From NCBI GenBank assembly GCA_003254905.1, contig QANU01064559.1, positions 1,377,365-1,441,364 on the forward strand: a DNA stretch of 64,000 bases. The letters are read 5' to 3'. The notes below the pieces were generated by a model. The model ran no database searches and was not told where the DNA came from. It was given only the letters and a program-made list of their open reading frames with translations. Every line of letters begins with the position of its first letter. The stretch's first letter is position 1. Below, piece by piece: positions 50,211-62,049 of this stretch. The position numbers and the translations under genes are program-made. The stretch is from Nissolia schottii (Eukaryota > Streptophyta > Magnoliopsida > Fabales > Fabaceae).

Positions 50211-50405
50211 CGACATTCTCGCTTCCGCTTCGTCCACCACTGCTCGAACAGGTCCTTCCCTCTAAAGCGGAACGCTCCCCTACAGATTCATTTTTATATC
50301 CCACAGCTTCGGCAGATTGCTTAGCCCCGTACATCTTCGACGCAAGAGCGCTCAATCAGTGAGCTATTACGCACTCTATCAAGGGTGGCTGCTTCTAGGC
50401 AAACC
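50211..50405 (-). pseudogene. Nuclear copy of a chloroplast 23S rRNA fragment (NUPT)
   Basis: The minus strand reads GGTTTGCCTAGAAGCAGCCA, then GTGCGTAATAGCTCACTGAT, GAAGATGTACGGGGCTAAGC, GTAGGGGAGCGTTCCGC and GGACGAAGCGGAAGCGAG. These are consecutive phrases of plastid 23S rRNA (the domain II region equivalent to about E. coli 1070-1250). It carries scattered substitutions and stops abruptly at both ends, so it is a decayed insertion. An open frame at 50128-50355 over it is a by-product. Confidence 0.85.
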
Positions 50406-51291
50406 TTCGATAATTTAGGGGACAGAGATGATGATATTTTTAACAATAAATGGACTCGAACATGAGAAATCTCTTGCTTCAAAAGTATATATACAAGCCT
50501 TTCTCGCTAGCTAATTTAGTGACATTTCATTTAGAATGAAATATCGTGATGATTCACTCCACGAAATCTCAATAGACATCACATTATAATAGAATCTCAT
50601 CTAATAATAAATGGTGTGTGAGTCAACTTGATGCCATGCATCAAGTAAGTACAATTAACATTTAAGAGATTCTTGCGCAAATGCAATTTCATAGCATCAT
50701 TTTTAAACGCATTCACAATAAAAGTCGATCTCTTCAACTTTATTCAAGGTATAATTACTCATTTATGTCTAAAAAATGCTACATAAACAACAAAAAGTGA
50801 TAACAATACATGGACACACAAAAAATTAAATTTACTGTAGAGTATAATAATTATGTAAGAATTATGTCCATTCACATTTTTTTTTGTTGTTGATGTAACA
50901 TTTTCCTTTATATCCATAAATGAAGTGATACACTTTTCTACTAGTTTTTCATAACATTTTCCAAAACTTTTATAGGAAGTGTGAACAAAAAGAAAAGTCG
51001 AAAGAAATTGAAGTGATACACTTGAGATTGGCTACTAGTTTTCCAAAATTTTTATAGGAAGTGTGAAATAGCTTAGATGCTTCCCCACGGTTTCCACGCT
51101 TAGATCTTATGCTTAAGCATTATAGCAAAATCCATTTTCCTATCAGTGTTCACCTCACCACTACTCTCTCTCAAATGCATCTTTTTCTTTTCACTCAAAT
51201 TAAACCGTTTCCCCCTTCACCGTGTTCGTGTCACCAGTTATCGATCCTCACTAGATAGTTATAACAGAATTTGCAGTTACTAGTTATTTTG

Positions 51292-51323
<32 letters not shown>

Positions 51324-51330
51324 GTTAGTT

Positions 51331-54300
51331 ATGACTTGCCCCATGGTGATGAAGCAAAACTACAAGGGAGGCAATGTTGTTGAGGTTCGGCGTGTCACGA
51401 GACAGAGGAAGCTGAGGCACATAAACAAGGACCAAGACTTGGACAACAACGTTGGTTTGTCGCACTTGCATTCCACTCTGTACTGTTCTTGTTCCTGTTC
51501 TTCTGCTTCGCCAGAGCCATCTTATTATTGCAAGTCTCGCTCGCGCGGCGGTTCCGGCGGGGGCCACTGGTCATACTCTGCGGTGCCGCAGCCGCTTCCG
51601 CTTCCCGAGTCCCGTCGGCCGGTTGACTCAACCGCCCTCAGTCTCGGATCTTCTTCCTTGGAGCATCACAACTTTCCTTTAAGGTAACCCTGGTTTGTCA
51701 CATATTAAAACACATTTTTTTAAGATTAAACCTACAAATTCATCCTTAGGTTGTCCTAAGTTGGTCCAGAAAATAATCATATTAATCAGTCAGGCTGTCA
51801 AAAATTGGTGCTGACCTTAAAATGACTAACTTGACCGACTTTTGACAACTTCATGAACTAATATGATCATTTTTATAACTTGAGGACGAACTTGACTGAT
51901 GTTGAACTCGATGGATGAATTTGAAGGTTTACTCTTTTTTTTTTTAAACCATGTTTAGCTTGGCTAGTTTTAAAAAGTAGAGATAATTAGTAAATTGCAC
52001 CCATCTCCCTTGCGTTCTATCGAAATTTCACCCTCTCTTGTTTTTATTGTTATTTTATTTTGATTTTTGTAAGAAATGTCTTATGAACTTGTTTTCTTAC
52101 TACCAGAGTATTGCTTGCATATACAATGATTTGGACTTAAGTTATTAGCTTGCAATATATGGAATTAGTTGCTCTGCTTTATATCATGCTTTGTTGTAGT
52201 AATTTTTCTTCCTTCCGAAAATTATTAGGAAGATATTGGATCATGGTGCAATGAATAGTACAAGACCTTCAAGCAATTTGGATAGACCCTCTTTAGATCC
52301 TAATGTGGCAAATGCAGAGTATAATCTGAGAGTTAGAACCAAAAAATACAATCTGAGAGTGCATATTCCAGCCCCAAGTTTCTTGACAGGTTAGTTCTTC
52401 TCCACTAATTTGGTCCTCCAATGATACACGTGACACTAATTTAATACTATAAAGACTTATGATATCAAATAAGTTCTCCAAAGATTTAAGTGAGATTAAG
52501 CTAGTCCTGCCGTCAACTCCAATCTTCTAACTACTACTGTGATTTCTATGTGTCATGTTATTTTTCACTGTAGTAGGACTAACTAGATATCACTAAAAAT
52601 TTCTAAAGGATTTATTTGATATCGTAAGTTTTTGAAGGACTAATTTGACATTACCTAAAATCTTTAAAGGACTTATATGATATCACAAGTCTTTCGAGGC
52701 CTAACTTGGACCAAATTGATAGTTTAGTCTGAATAAAATATTGGTAGTTTAGTCTGAATAAAATATTGGACACCATTTACCTTATTTTGTTGATGTTGCT
52801 AATGTAGGAAACAGTTCATGCAAAATCCCCAAATCAATGTCTTATGATGATTATGACTCTGAAAGCATTTCTAAGTTGAGCATGCTTGTTGGTGCCAAGA
52901 GTGCCCCGCCAAGTGTATTAACTAGTCCTGTCACTCGTCCAAGCAGATCAAGAAATGTAGATTTTGATACCATCAATTTTCCTCAAGAAGTTAATGAGAA
53001 TTTGATGATGTTACCATCCAAAACTGTTCACAAAGACCATAATAGAATTCAAGAGGGATTTCAGGACCATAACCATGTTGATGCACATCCCTTGCCTCTT
53101 CCTCCTAGAGTTTCATCACTAGTTCAAGCATCTTTGCAGCATCACTCAAGTACTAAGCATCATCTTGTTGTAGATAATCCACCTTCAATGAAAGGTCAAT
53201 GGCAGAAGGGAAAACTTATCGGCCGCGGCACCTTTGGAAGTGTTTATCATGCAACCAACCTGTATACAATTTTTCATTTAACTATTTGCTTCCATTTGCT
53301 TTAATAAATAGAGAAATACTACTCGATCATTAAGGTTTTGCCAAAGTACTTGACAAAAATTGTGGGAGTTATTCGATGAAATGAGTGGTAGGGTCCCCTC
53401 ATTATTAATCTGAGAGTTAATAACATGTCACGTTATGCTGCAGTCTCGATTCTAGCAAAATTTTGTGGCTCTCGATTATTTTCCTAATGTGTTACTATTT
53501 ATTTTTAACAGAGAGACTGGAGCCTCGTGTGCAATGAAGGAAGTGGATCTAATTCCTGATGATCCTACATCTTCTGAGTGCATAAAGCAATTAGAGCAGG
53601 TTCTTGCCCTGCTTTATGTTTCTGACGACCATTTAATTCTGAGTAAAACATCATTTTCGTACCTGAATTTGACAGTTTCCATCAATTTTATTCCTAAACT
53701 TTTTAAAATCATCAAAATTGTCCTCGAAGTTGCCAAACGTCCATCAAGTTCATCCCTGAGTTTAAGGTAATAGGGGGCAATTTTGATGATTTTGAAAGTT
53801 TGAGGACAAAATTGATGGAAATTGGCAATTTCAGGGACGAAAATGACGTTTTAATCGTTTAATTCCAGTGCACATTTGTACTCAGCTGGATCCCTATCTA
53901 CCATTTACCATTCTGATTTATGTCTTTTCTTCTTTACATTCTTCAAATAGATGGTGTTAAGGCTTATATCCATGATTGTTCCTTGTTTCAGGAAATCAGA
54001 ATTCTCCGCCAACTACGCCACCCCAATATTGTGCAGTATTATGGAAGCGAAATAGTGAGTTACTTGTTTGTTCTTGACTTGTGTTCCAAGTATAAGTTCA
54101 AGGAAATCTTGTGAATGTGAATAAAATTGGGTTTTTGAAACACTGTGTTCTTCAGGTTGGTGATCATTTGTACATATATATGGAGTATGTTCATCCTGGA
54201 TCAATCAATAAATTTATTCGCGATCATTGTGGAGCTATGACAGAATCCGTGGTTCGCAATTTCACGAGGCACATTCTCTCTGGATTGGCTTACTTACATA

Positions 54301-57109
54301 GCACCAAGACTATTCACAGGTGACAAAAAAGTCTAATGAAAGGGAACTGATGTATCTGATTTTGTTTCTCTGAATGATTATTTATTATATCTTATTAGAA
54401 CAATATAAAAGGACGTTCAGAAAATAGATGTACACAATTTTATTCTCACAAGCTGAGAGACTGATCCAGAATTTGAGTTTGTAATCTCCAAGTCATAAGG
54501 CAATAACTTTAATGTAACAATGCTCTTATCTCATAAAAACAATATGAAATTACAACACTAAAATGAAATAAAAAGATCATATGAAATTTGTTCTCTTATT
54601 TTATATAGCCAATGGCCTAATGAAGACATTCTTCTCATCTTCTTCTAATTTCTTGCTAATAAAGTCTGATTGGCATTGCTGGATTGAAGTTTGGTTAATT
54701 GGTTGATATGGTTCTTTAGGGATATCAAAGGTGCAAACCTGCTGGTCAATGAATCAGGCATTGTCAAGCTTGCAGATTTTGGGATGGCAAAAATTGTGAG
54801 TTGGTTTATAACCTTCTCACTTTTGGTTATAATCTGGTGATTTCAGTTGCGTTTGCGGTGAATCTGGTGAAAAGTTTTCACTTCTATTATTAGTTACCTT
54901 ATCAACTCGACCACATTCACTAGAAGCGTAACTGAAATCGCCATTTATTTGTGTATCAATCTCCGTATATTTGATACAAATCTCAACAATCTGCTCTTTC
55001 CATCCAGCTGACAGGGAATTCATGTGAACTTTCTTTGAAGGGCAGTCCATATTGGATGGCTCCAGAGGTATTATATTGCTCTTATATCATATATAGTGTT
55101 TTTAGATGAGTAATGACATGACCCTTTTAATTTTGATTCTTAAATTTGTCCATTGAAGGTAATGAAAGCTGCCATGAAGAATGAATCCAACCCTGACCTT
55201 GCCATGGCCATTGATATATGGAGCTTAGGGTGCACCATAATTGAAATGCTGACAGGAAAACCTCCTTGGAGTGAGTTTGAAGGGGTGAGCACCTTACATT
55301 ATAGCACTTTTTGATTAGGTTCTACTTTGACTTATGTCTAAGCAAGGCATTTAGTTATCCTTGCATCCTTTAGGTAGCGTTCGGTTCTTGTCCTGAGAGA
55401 GAGATGACAGAGATATTAGGTTGTATTTGGCACCAGAGATAGGACAAGGGGACAAAGACAGAAAAATTTTGTCCCTCCAGACTCAATTCGGTGTCCTCCT
55501 AGGCAAAAGATTTGTGTACCCTCTATCCTAACTTTAGTGAGGTACAGAAAATACAAAAATTTTCTGTTCTCGTGTCTCTTTTTCCTTATCCTGTTCCTGG
55601 TACCAAATGCAGCCTTAGGGACAGAAACAAAAATCTTAAAATTGTCCATATTTCAAGACAAATTTTAGGCTAATTTTTGCACTTCCAAAAAAAAGAGGGA
55701 CACATAAGAGATGTCTAGTGCACGGTTTTTAAGCTAATTTTTGTGCCTCCAAAAAGAAGGGATGCGGTAGACGCATCTCTATTGTTCCATTGTCTCCGTC
55801 CCTTCTGTCTCAGACTCTCAGGACCAGAACTAAACACTACCTTACACATCCTATCTACTTGTTAATTTTCTTGTTCTTCTGTACTAGTTAATTTAATAAC
55901 CTAGTTGTATTTTTGTTTATTATTATTAGCCTTCGGCAATGTTCAAGATACTTCACAATTCCCCACCTATACCTGAGACTTTGTCTTCAGTTGGAAAGGA
56001 TTTCCTCCAGCAATGTTTCAGAAGGGACCCTGCAAAAAGACCTTCTGCATCAATGCTTCTTAAGCATGCCTTTGTACAAAATTTGCATGATCAAGATGTT
56101 CTAGTTCATCCCCAATTGTATCCTAGAGGATGCCAAGGACAAGGAGTAAGTGATAATTATCCTTTCGACTCCTTGAATTGAACATTCATAATGAATCACA
56201 ATAGTTTAGTGTGTTTGGTTTAACATATTTTTGCTTCATTAAACCATCTTGACAACCGACTTCAAATTCGTCACTAAAGTTTGGAATCTTTTATCGAAAT
56301 CCTTGAAGTTCCGAAAAGGTCATGTATGTCGAGGGCCTAACTTAGCCGACTTTGCCAATTTTAGGGAATTTGGCAGTGTCTCAAAACTTCGACAAATTCA
56401 AAATTGTTTGTCACTTTAGGACTAAGTTGAGGTTTTACTAATACAATTTATAATGAAAAGCCTCCGAGTTCTAAACAGCTTTTGTAATTGAAGAAAAAAA
56501 ACAAATCTTTTCTCAAAAGAATCCATTAGCTATACATATAATTTGCTTGGATTTAACATGAATAGTACATTGAAGACATGATTCTGAAATGTTGTTCAGT
56601 AATTCAATTGTTTGTGCCATGCAGGATAATTCACCAAGTCCCAGAGGCACTACCAAAAATACAGTTCATGCAATGCCAGCTTCCATGAATGCACGGATTT
56701 TCAACAAAATTCAGAAATTAATGGGGTAATATTTTAGTCACTATTTGATGCCCCATTTAGCATAGCACATATTTTGGGGGTGTATCAAGTGAGAAAAGTA
56801 GTTAATTGTGAGAGTGATTAGAACAAATTTTGACCATATAACTATATCTAAAGGGTTAAGATCATTCTCACAATTAACCACATATCTAACTTGATCCTCC
56901 CTCCTATGTGAACATTATGAATGTTAACATTTTTAAATATATAATTTTTGGTGCCTACATCAATATATTTTATTTTAATTTGTGACAGTGATACTTCGTC
57001 GCAGCATTATAATGCTGAGCAATCTCATCAGATTATACCTTCTCCTTCTCGCCACACTCACGTGCCGCAATTTCACAAATCTTCAATCTTTCTTGCAACC
57101 TGGTCATGA
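51331..57109 (+). CDS. MAPKKK5: MAPKKK3/5-type MEKK-class MAP kinase kinase kinase
   Basis: Twelve exons give 660 aa: 51331-51683, 52229-52389, 52808-53261, 53512-53599, 53992-54054, 54156-54319, 54720-54795, 55008-55067, 55159-55284, 55930-56145, 56625-56725 and 56989-57109. All phases agree. The N-terminal regulatory region has [15 protein letters not shown] and a Ser/Pro-rich part including HPLPLPP. The kinase domain starts at about 303: [12 protein letters not shown] (306-317), catalytic Lys332 in [32 protein letters not shown] (427-436), DFGMAK (447-452), GSPYWMAPE (465-473), and it ends near 570. These phrases place it with Arabidopsis MAPKKK3/MAPKKK5, which relay receptor signals (chitin, flagellin) to MKK4/5 and MPK3/6; the exact paralogue is uncertain. 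The family usually begins MRWLPQ, so an upstream first exon may be missing. Introns 1, 4 and 9 hold MITEs. Confidence 0.92.
51726..51932. mobile_element. MITE in MAPKKK intron 1 (GTAAACCTTCAAATT family)
   Basis: The left end ATTAAACCTACAAATTCATCC is inverted relative to the right end GGATGAATTTGAAGGTTTAC. Internal inverted phrases TTGACCGACTTTTGACAAC/GTCAGGCTGTCAAAAATTGG also pair. It shares termini with the element at 5270-5492. Confidence 0.65.
53643..53854. mobile_element. Palindromic MITE in MAPKKK intron 4
   Basis: The left GTAAAACATCATTTTCGTACC, TTTCCATCAATTTTATTCC and AAAATCATCAAAATTG segments pair in order with the right CAATTTTGATGATTTT, ACAAAATTGATGGAAA and GGGACGAAAATGACGTTTT segments. 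About 210 bp forms one long imperfect hairpin. Confidence 0.75.
55373..55841. mobile_element. Tourist-like MITE in MAPKKK intron 9 (outer element)
   Basis: The termini GGTAGCGTTCGGTTCTTGTC (left) and, on the other strand, GGTAGTGTTTAGTTCTGGTC (right) are flanked by TTA at 55370-55372 and 55842-55844. The 469-bp length includes a second MITE at 55419-55614, so the original element was about 270 bp. Confidence 0.85.
55419..55614. mobile_element. Second MITE nested inside the intron 9 MITE
   Basis: The termini GGTTGTATTTGGCACCAG (left) and, on the other strand, GGCTGCATTTGGTACCAG (right) are flanked by TTA at 55416-55418 and 55615-55617. The 196-bp element therefore jumped into the outer MITE and made its own target duplication. 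Confidence 0.85.
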
Positions 57110-57169
57110 CGCACCTTTGAGGCTATATATTACTAAGAAGCTTAAAACCTTATAACTGGAGAATTAAAG

Positions 57170-57862
57170 TAGCAAGGAATTTCAGAAGCTTCGGGTAATT
57201 TATGATGTTAGATTTTTCAATGTAACAACCCAAGATTCGAGTTATGTAATTAATAAGATCCTAATTCACAACGTCAACGGTAGAAACTCTTTAATATACA
57301 AGGTGATAACCTGAACAGTAAGCTGCAAATAGGGGGGGAGAAAAGAAAAGAAAAGAAAAGAAAAGAAAAATATATAGAGAGAGAGAGACACACACACACA
57401 CATCATGCAACTGCAAACCACAAACAACAACATCAAATTATTTCCATGTACTAGTTTGTAAAGAGTACTCAACTCCTTTAGTTAGTTCTCCGGCAATGAG
57501 ATCACAACCTTATAATCGTTCGCAACTGAAGTGAAACCAAGGCTAAAACGTGTCCTTGACGACTATAAAAGAGATATATAAAATCATTGAAGTGCTCCCA
57601 TTTCAAACAAATATCCACGTTAAAAATAAAAAAAGATGTTGCTTGATAAACGTGTAAAGAGATATATAAAATCATCAAATTGTCTTCTTCCCTCGGCTTA
57701 AACTTTTAGAATGAAATCGTTGGGTTCCATATACCAATAAGTTTCTTAATTGAAAGACATAGCAAGCCGTTGGAAGAACTGTAAATTCGAATTTCAACAA
57801 GGTTCATGGTTTTTGTGGAACTGGCTCACAGACTTGGGGGGAAAATTTAAAGTGTACAAAAG
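57170..57862 (-). pseudogene. Truncated duplicate of the F-box gene
   Basis: The plus-strand text matches the antisense of the F-box gene at 62.6-63.7 kb in several blocks: AATAAGATCCTAATTCAC at 57251, TTCGCAACTGAAGTGAAACC at 57519, GTTGGGTTCCATATACCAA at 57720, CATAGCAAGCCGTTGGAAGA at 57758, and the block ending GGAAAATTTAAAG near 57853. The downstream (C-terminal) half of the gene is deleted, an about 130-bp segment with an internal repeat (AGAGATATATAAAATCAT twice) is inserted, and the frame is broken. It lies directly behind the MAPKKK stop codon. Confidence 0.8.
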
Positions 57863-60187
57863 ATTTGAAGATTTGAAGTGTAAATTCGAATACCAACAAG
57901 GTTCGTGCTCGGAGGACTACTCTCCCACAACTTCCTCATCATCCAACCAACCTCTAAAGCCTCTAAGAAGGTGGGTAAACTTAGCTTGCTCACCTCCTTG
58001 GGAGCTTATGTTTGCTTATGTTTGATTCTATGCGATTCTGTGAACTGTTGTAGATTATGTTAGCTATGCTAGGCTTAGGTTGTATAGATGACTTGGTTAT
58101 GTTTTTGAGGATGAAATATGGTGTATAAGGTTGTTGGAACTTATGGAAGAACCCCAAGAAGTGAGCATGGGAAAGGATGGAAAGGAAAGCAAGAAAGCAA
58201 AGGAGGATGCCTAAGCTGCGCCCAGGGCGCTGAGCGGCTCCAGGGTCTACTGAGCAGCCTAGGGCTACACTTAGTAAATGATTTGGAAATGGTTTCTGAA
58301 ATGTGGACAACTTCAGGGACTGCTGAGCGGCCTGAAGACTAGTTTGAACAGTGGTTTTAAATGAAGTTTTATGAAGAAGTTGGGTTCAGGGGCGCTGAGC
58401 GGACACACAGGGGCACTGAGCGGCCTGAACTAGGGATGTCCCATGGAGACCTGGATAGGGGTGACGACGTGAACCGGGAATTCCCGAGGGTGTCAAGCAA
58501 CCGAGGGAACTCTAGGTCGCTGAGCTAACCTAAGCCAGGGAACAAATGTTTATGAAAACTCCCTTGGGTCACATAGTTCCAATAAGCATTGAGTAACTGA
58601 TGAATGTCGACATGTCTGATGTATGTGGAACATTGCATGTAATATGTGTATGATACAATGCATCATGAGGACAGGGTTGTCATCTAAGTGCTAGGACAAC
58701 CTTAGACCACTAGAGGTTAATCACTTAATGTTTGAAGATTATAACTGAACACTAGGGAATAAGTGACATAGTTATATGATAGGATGTTTCTCTCTTGGCA
58801 CGTCTACAGACAAGCCCCTCACCAGTCCCAAAAGAGTGGATTGGTCAATGATAAGAAATGAAAAGAAAGAATGAAAGAAAAGAAAGATAAATGTCTAAGG
58901 ATGACGTCACGCGTATGAGATGATGATGATGTGATGATGATGATTTATGAGTCCCTGCTAGGATTGCATCACAGGACCAACCCCTCGCCATCCTACTAGG
59001 TGGATGGTTATCTCTATTGATGGTCGATGGACGGAACATTAGTTATCCGTGGTGGTTCGCAACCACTCAGGCTTAGCACTGCTTGGTCGACATCGATACT
59101 AGGATAGAAGCATGTTGTAATTGTATGGCCATATCTACAAGGGTGGAAGGACTCGACGCGGCCCTGGTCCATTAGTTAGCTAGGTGGTCCTGGTCCATTA
59201 GTTAGCTGGGAGCCGACGCGGCCTCGGTCCATTAGTTAGCTGAAAGCCAAGAAAGAAGGACGCGCTCCGGTCCATTAGTTAGCCGGCACACGTAAGAGAG
59301 TTCAAAGTTATCATGTATAAGTTATGTGAGGAATGAATGTATGAATGTATGTATATGGAAGTATGTGAAGTATGTATATGCTATGAGTACCGTCAAGAGA
59401 ACGCTCAAGATAGAATATGTATACGCACTACGAATTAAGTCAGAAAGTAAAGATAATAAGCACGAGAACCTAGATAAGAAAGATTAGATCCCCCGTCACC
59501 TAGTAACTTAGATAAAGTCGTTCAGGATCTTAGGCGAAGATAATAATCAGTAGGATGTTAGTATGCATGTACACATAGAGATCTCCTGAGCGGCCTGGTT
59601 CATAAGTGAGTTAAAGAAGTATCCCACGCGCTAAGGTACACCACTGAGGACAAACGTTCTCACCCCCACTCGCTTATGCTTCCAGGAGCAGGCGAGGACT
59701 ATGAGGGCTACAAGGAACCATACGAGGAGTTGCACGAGGAGCAGTAGATGACTGAGTACGACCCGCAGGAAGCCGGAGACCAGAGCACTAAGGCCCTGAG
59801 GACAAGCTAGTATAGTTTTACACTAGATAGACATTTTGTTATGTATTTCGATAAGAATGACTGGTATATGTAAATTATTATTATACTTGGTTTTTGTTGT
59901 AATTTATCTGTGATGGACCAAGTACTTGCTTATGTAAATATTTATACCATGGATGATTAACAGTCATAAGCCCCCGGCTCTATCGTTTGTACCATATATC
60001 CTGATTCACCTGCGGCTTATGCTTTATGAATAAGTAACCAGTAGGAAAGTTTTAAAATGGTCCACATTTTCCTTAACCCAGCATTTTCGGAAAGTAATGA
60101 AGGACTATAAGTATTCTCACCAATAATTAACAACCTAGTGAGCATTGCGTGCGACTCGAGCGTAGACAGTTAGCTAGGGTGTTACAG
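57863..60187 (+). mobile_element. Gypsy-like LTR remnant
   Basis: A less AT-rich tract full of (G)CTGAGCGG(C) motifs (for example 58230, 58323, 58395, 58416, 59585) and TCCATTAGTTAGCT repeats ends in GGGTGTTACA at 60178-60187, the usual right terminus of legume Ty3/gypsy LTRs (inverse TGTAACACCC). No gag-pol coding is present, and the left boundary and target duplication cannot be fixed. The class assignment is from general resemblance. Confidence 0.5.
59168..59285 (+). repeat. Four-copy TCCATTAGTTAGC repeat inside the LTR remnant
   Basis: Copies start at 59168, 59194, 59228 and 59271 with GACGCG(G/C)CC(T/C)(G/C)G-type text between them. The spacing grows (26, 34, 43 bp), so this is a decayed tandem array. 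Confidence 0.75.
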
Positions 60188-61918
60188 CAGCAGGCTATTA
60201 ATGCAGAGCTGTCTGTACTAGAAAAGAACCAAACATGGACACTCACCTCACTTCCTCTTGGTAAGAAGGATATAGGTTGTAAATGGATTTTCAAAGTCAA
60301 ATTCAATGCTGATGGGACTATAGAGAGGCACAAGGCAAGGTTGGTGGCCAAAGGATTTAAACAAATAGCAGGGATTGATTACTCTGAAACATTTAGTCAT
60401 GTTGAAAAGATGACCACCCTAAGGGTCTTGTTGGCCATTGCAGCAACTAGGGGATGACCTTTACAACACCTGGATATCAATACAACCTTTTTTGCATGGT
60501 GACTTATATGAAGAGGTTTATATGAAACTCCCTCCTGGGCTCTCTCTATCTAACCAATCATTAATGTGCAAGCTACAAAAATCCCTCTATGGACTCAAAC
60601 AAGCAAGTCGGCGATGGAATGACAAGCTTGTATCTATCCTCACCTCACTTGATTTTGTCCAATCCAAATCAAATTACTCATTATTCACCAAACACACATC
60701 CATTGGTTTTACTGTCATACTCATGTATGTGGACGATCTGGTGTTAGTCAGGGATGATATCCATGAAAGTCTATCCATTAAGAAACTCCTAGATGATCTT
60801 TTTAAGATCAAGGATATTGGCAATCTAAAATTCTTCTTGAGAATGGAGGTGGCCAGGACAACTAAGGACATTACTTTGTATCAAAGGAAATATTGCTTGA
60901 ATTTGCTATCTGATTATAATTTCCTTGACAACAAGCTAGTTTCAACTCCAATGGACTATCAGAGCAAATTGTACATTGATTCTAACACCAAAATCTCCCA
61001 TGTCAGTCATTACAGGTGCTTAATTTGGAGATTGCTTTATCTCACTCACGCCCGACCTGATAAGTTACACTGTAGGGAGGCTAAGTCAATTCCTTGATTC
61101 ATCTACTCAAGAACATTTACAAACAGTTCATTGAGTCCTGCGATATCTCAAGGGTGCTCCCTCCACCAGACTCTTATTCCCTGCTGCATCCTCCCTTATT
61201 TTGCACGACTTCATGGATGCTGATTAGGAGGGCTTGCCCTGAATCTAGGAGATCCATCTCAGGCTTTTGTTATTTTCTTGGCTCAACATTTTTCTCATGG
61301 CGAAGCAAGAAGCAAACCACTATGGCCTATTCTTCTGTTGAAGCAGAATATAGGTCTCTTGCTCAAGCAACTTGTGAGGTGCAATGGCTCTTCTTCCTCC
61401 TTCGAGACCTTGATGTTAATGTTTTTGAACTTGTCCCAATTCATTGTGACAACTGCTTTGCTATTCACATTGCAACCAACCCTGTATTCCACGAGCGCAC
61501 TAAGCATGCCGAGATTGACTATCATGTGATGAGACAAAGTACACAAAGAAGTCATCACATTGCTTCCTATTTTTATTCATAATTAGCTAGCTAACATTTG
61601 GACTAAACTACTAGCACTAGGCCCCTTCACTCGAATGTTTTCCAAGCTAGACATGATTAATTTTTCATGCCCCAGCTCGCGGGGGGGGGGCACAGGATAC
61701 AAAAGGAGCTGGTAGTTAAGTTAGTTGGTAGTTAGGAAGTTAGTTAGTTACTTAGTTTACTTGCACAACAAGTAACTTGCACATAGCTAAGTTAATTTAC
61801 ATTTCATCTTCATTTATTCTACATCTTGTATATAAACCATCAAGTAAATGAATTAGATCATTCATTTCCAATTTCTCAGTTTCTCATCTCTCTGATTTCT
61901 CAAGTTGAGAACAATCAC
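60188..61918 (+). pseudogene. Broken Ty1/copia reverse transcriptase-RNase H with 3' LTR
   Basis: The translation shows copia RT phrases ([48 protein letters not shown], the SLYGLKQASRRWNDKL block and the polymerase box LMYVDDLVLV) followed by RNase H (RRSISGFCYFLGS, AYSSVEAEYRSLA, HAEIDYH). It carries a TGA replacing a Trp codon near 60456, a frameshift near 60490, another near 61062, and further stops downstream. The 5' part (gag, protease, integrase) is absent. A G10 polypurine-like tract at 61681-61690 is followed by LTR-like sequence with a TATATAAA box near 61828. The element cannot move. Confidence 0.85.
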
Positions 61919-61992
61919 CATTTTAACAAGTGTCTAAGCCAATACACACACACACACATATGTTTTTGTTTTCTTTTTTACTTTTACTTGAG

Positions 61993-62049
61993 ACAGTTAT
62001 ACTTCATCACAACATTATAATGTAGATGAATCTCATCAAATTATACCTT
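61993..62049 (+). pseudogene. Duplicate of MAPKKK last exon start
   Basis: The stretch ACAGTTATACTTCATCACAA...CATTATAATG...AATCTCATCAAATTATACCTT matches the MAPKKK intron 11 acceptor and the first part of exon 12 (56986-57042) at roughly 80% or better by eye. It breaks off at ACCTTGAG, where a foreign segment begins. Confidence 0.8.

Larger units (their letters stand above)
48675..51330. other. Divergent intergenic region between OSB and MAPKKK genes
   Basis: The OSB side carries GGCCCA/TGGGCC elements at about 48845-48890. A decayed MITE lies at 49084-49355 and a plastid rRNA fragment at 50211-50405. The part between 49700 and 50205 is less AT-rich and unexplained. Just before the MAPKKK start codon is a run of about 27 T followed by AG, which could be a 5'-UTR intron acceptor. 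Confidence 0.5.

Noticed and set aside
59680..59815. Small frame with DYEGYKEPYEE-like translation in the LTR remnant
   Set aside because: It is short, unsupported and inside an LTR-like tract. No gag or other domain can be named.
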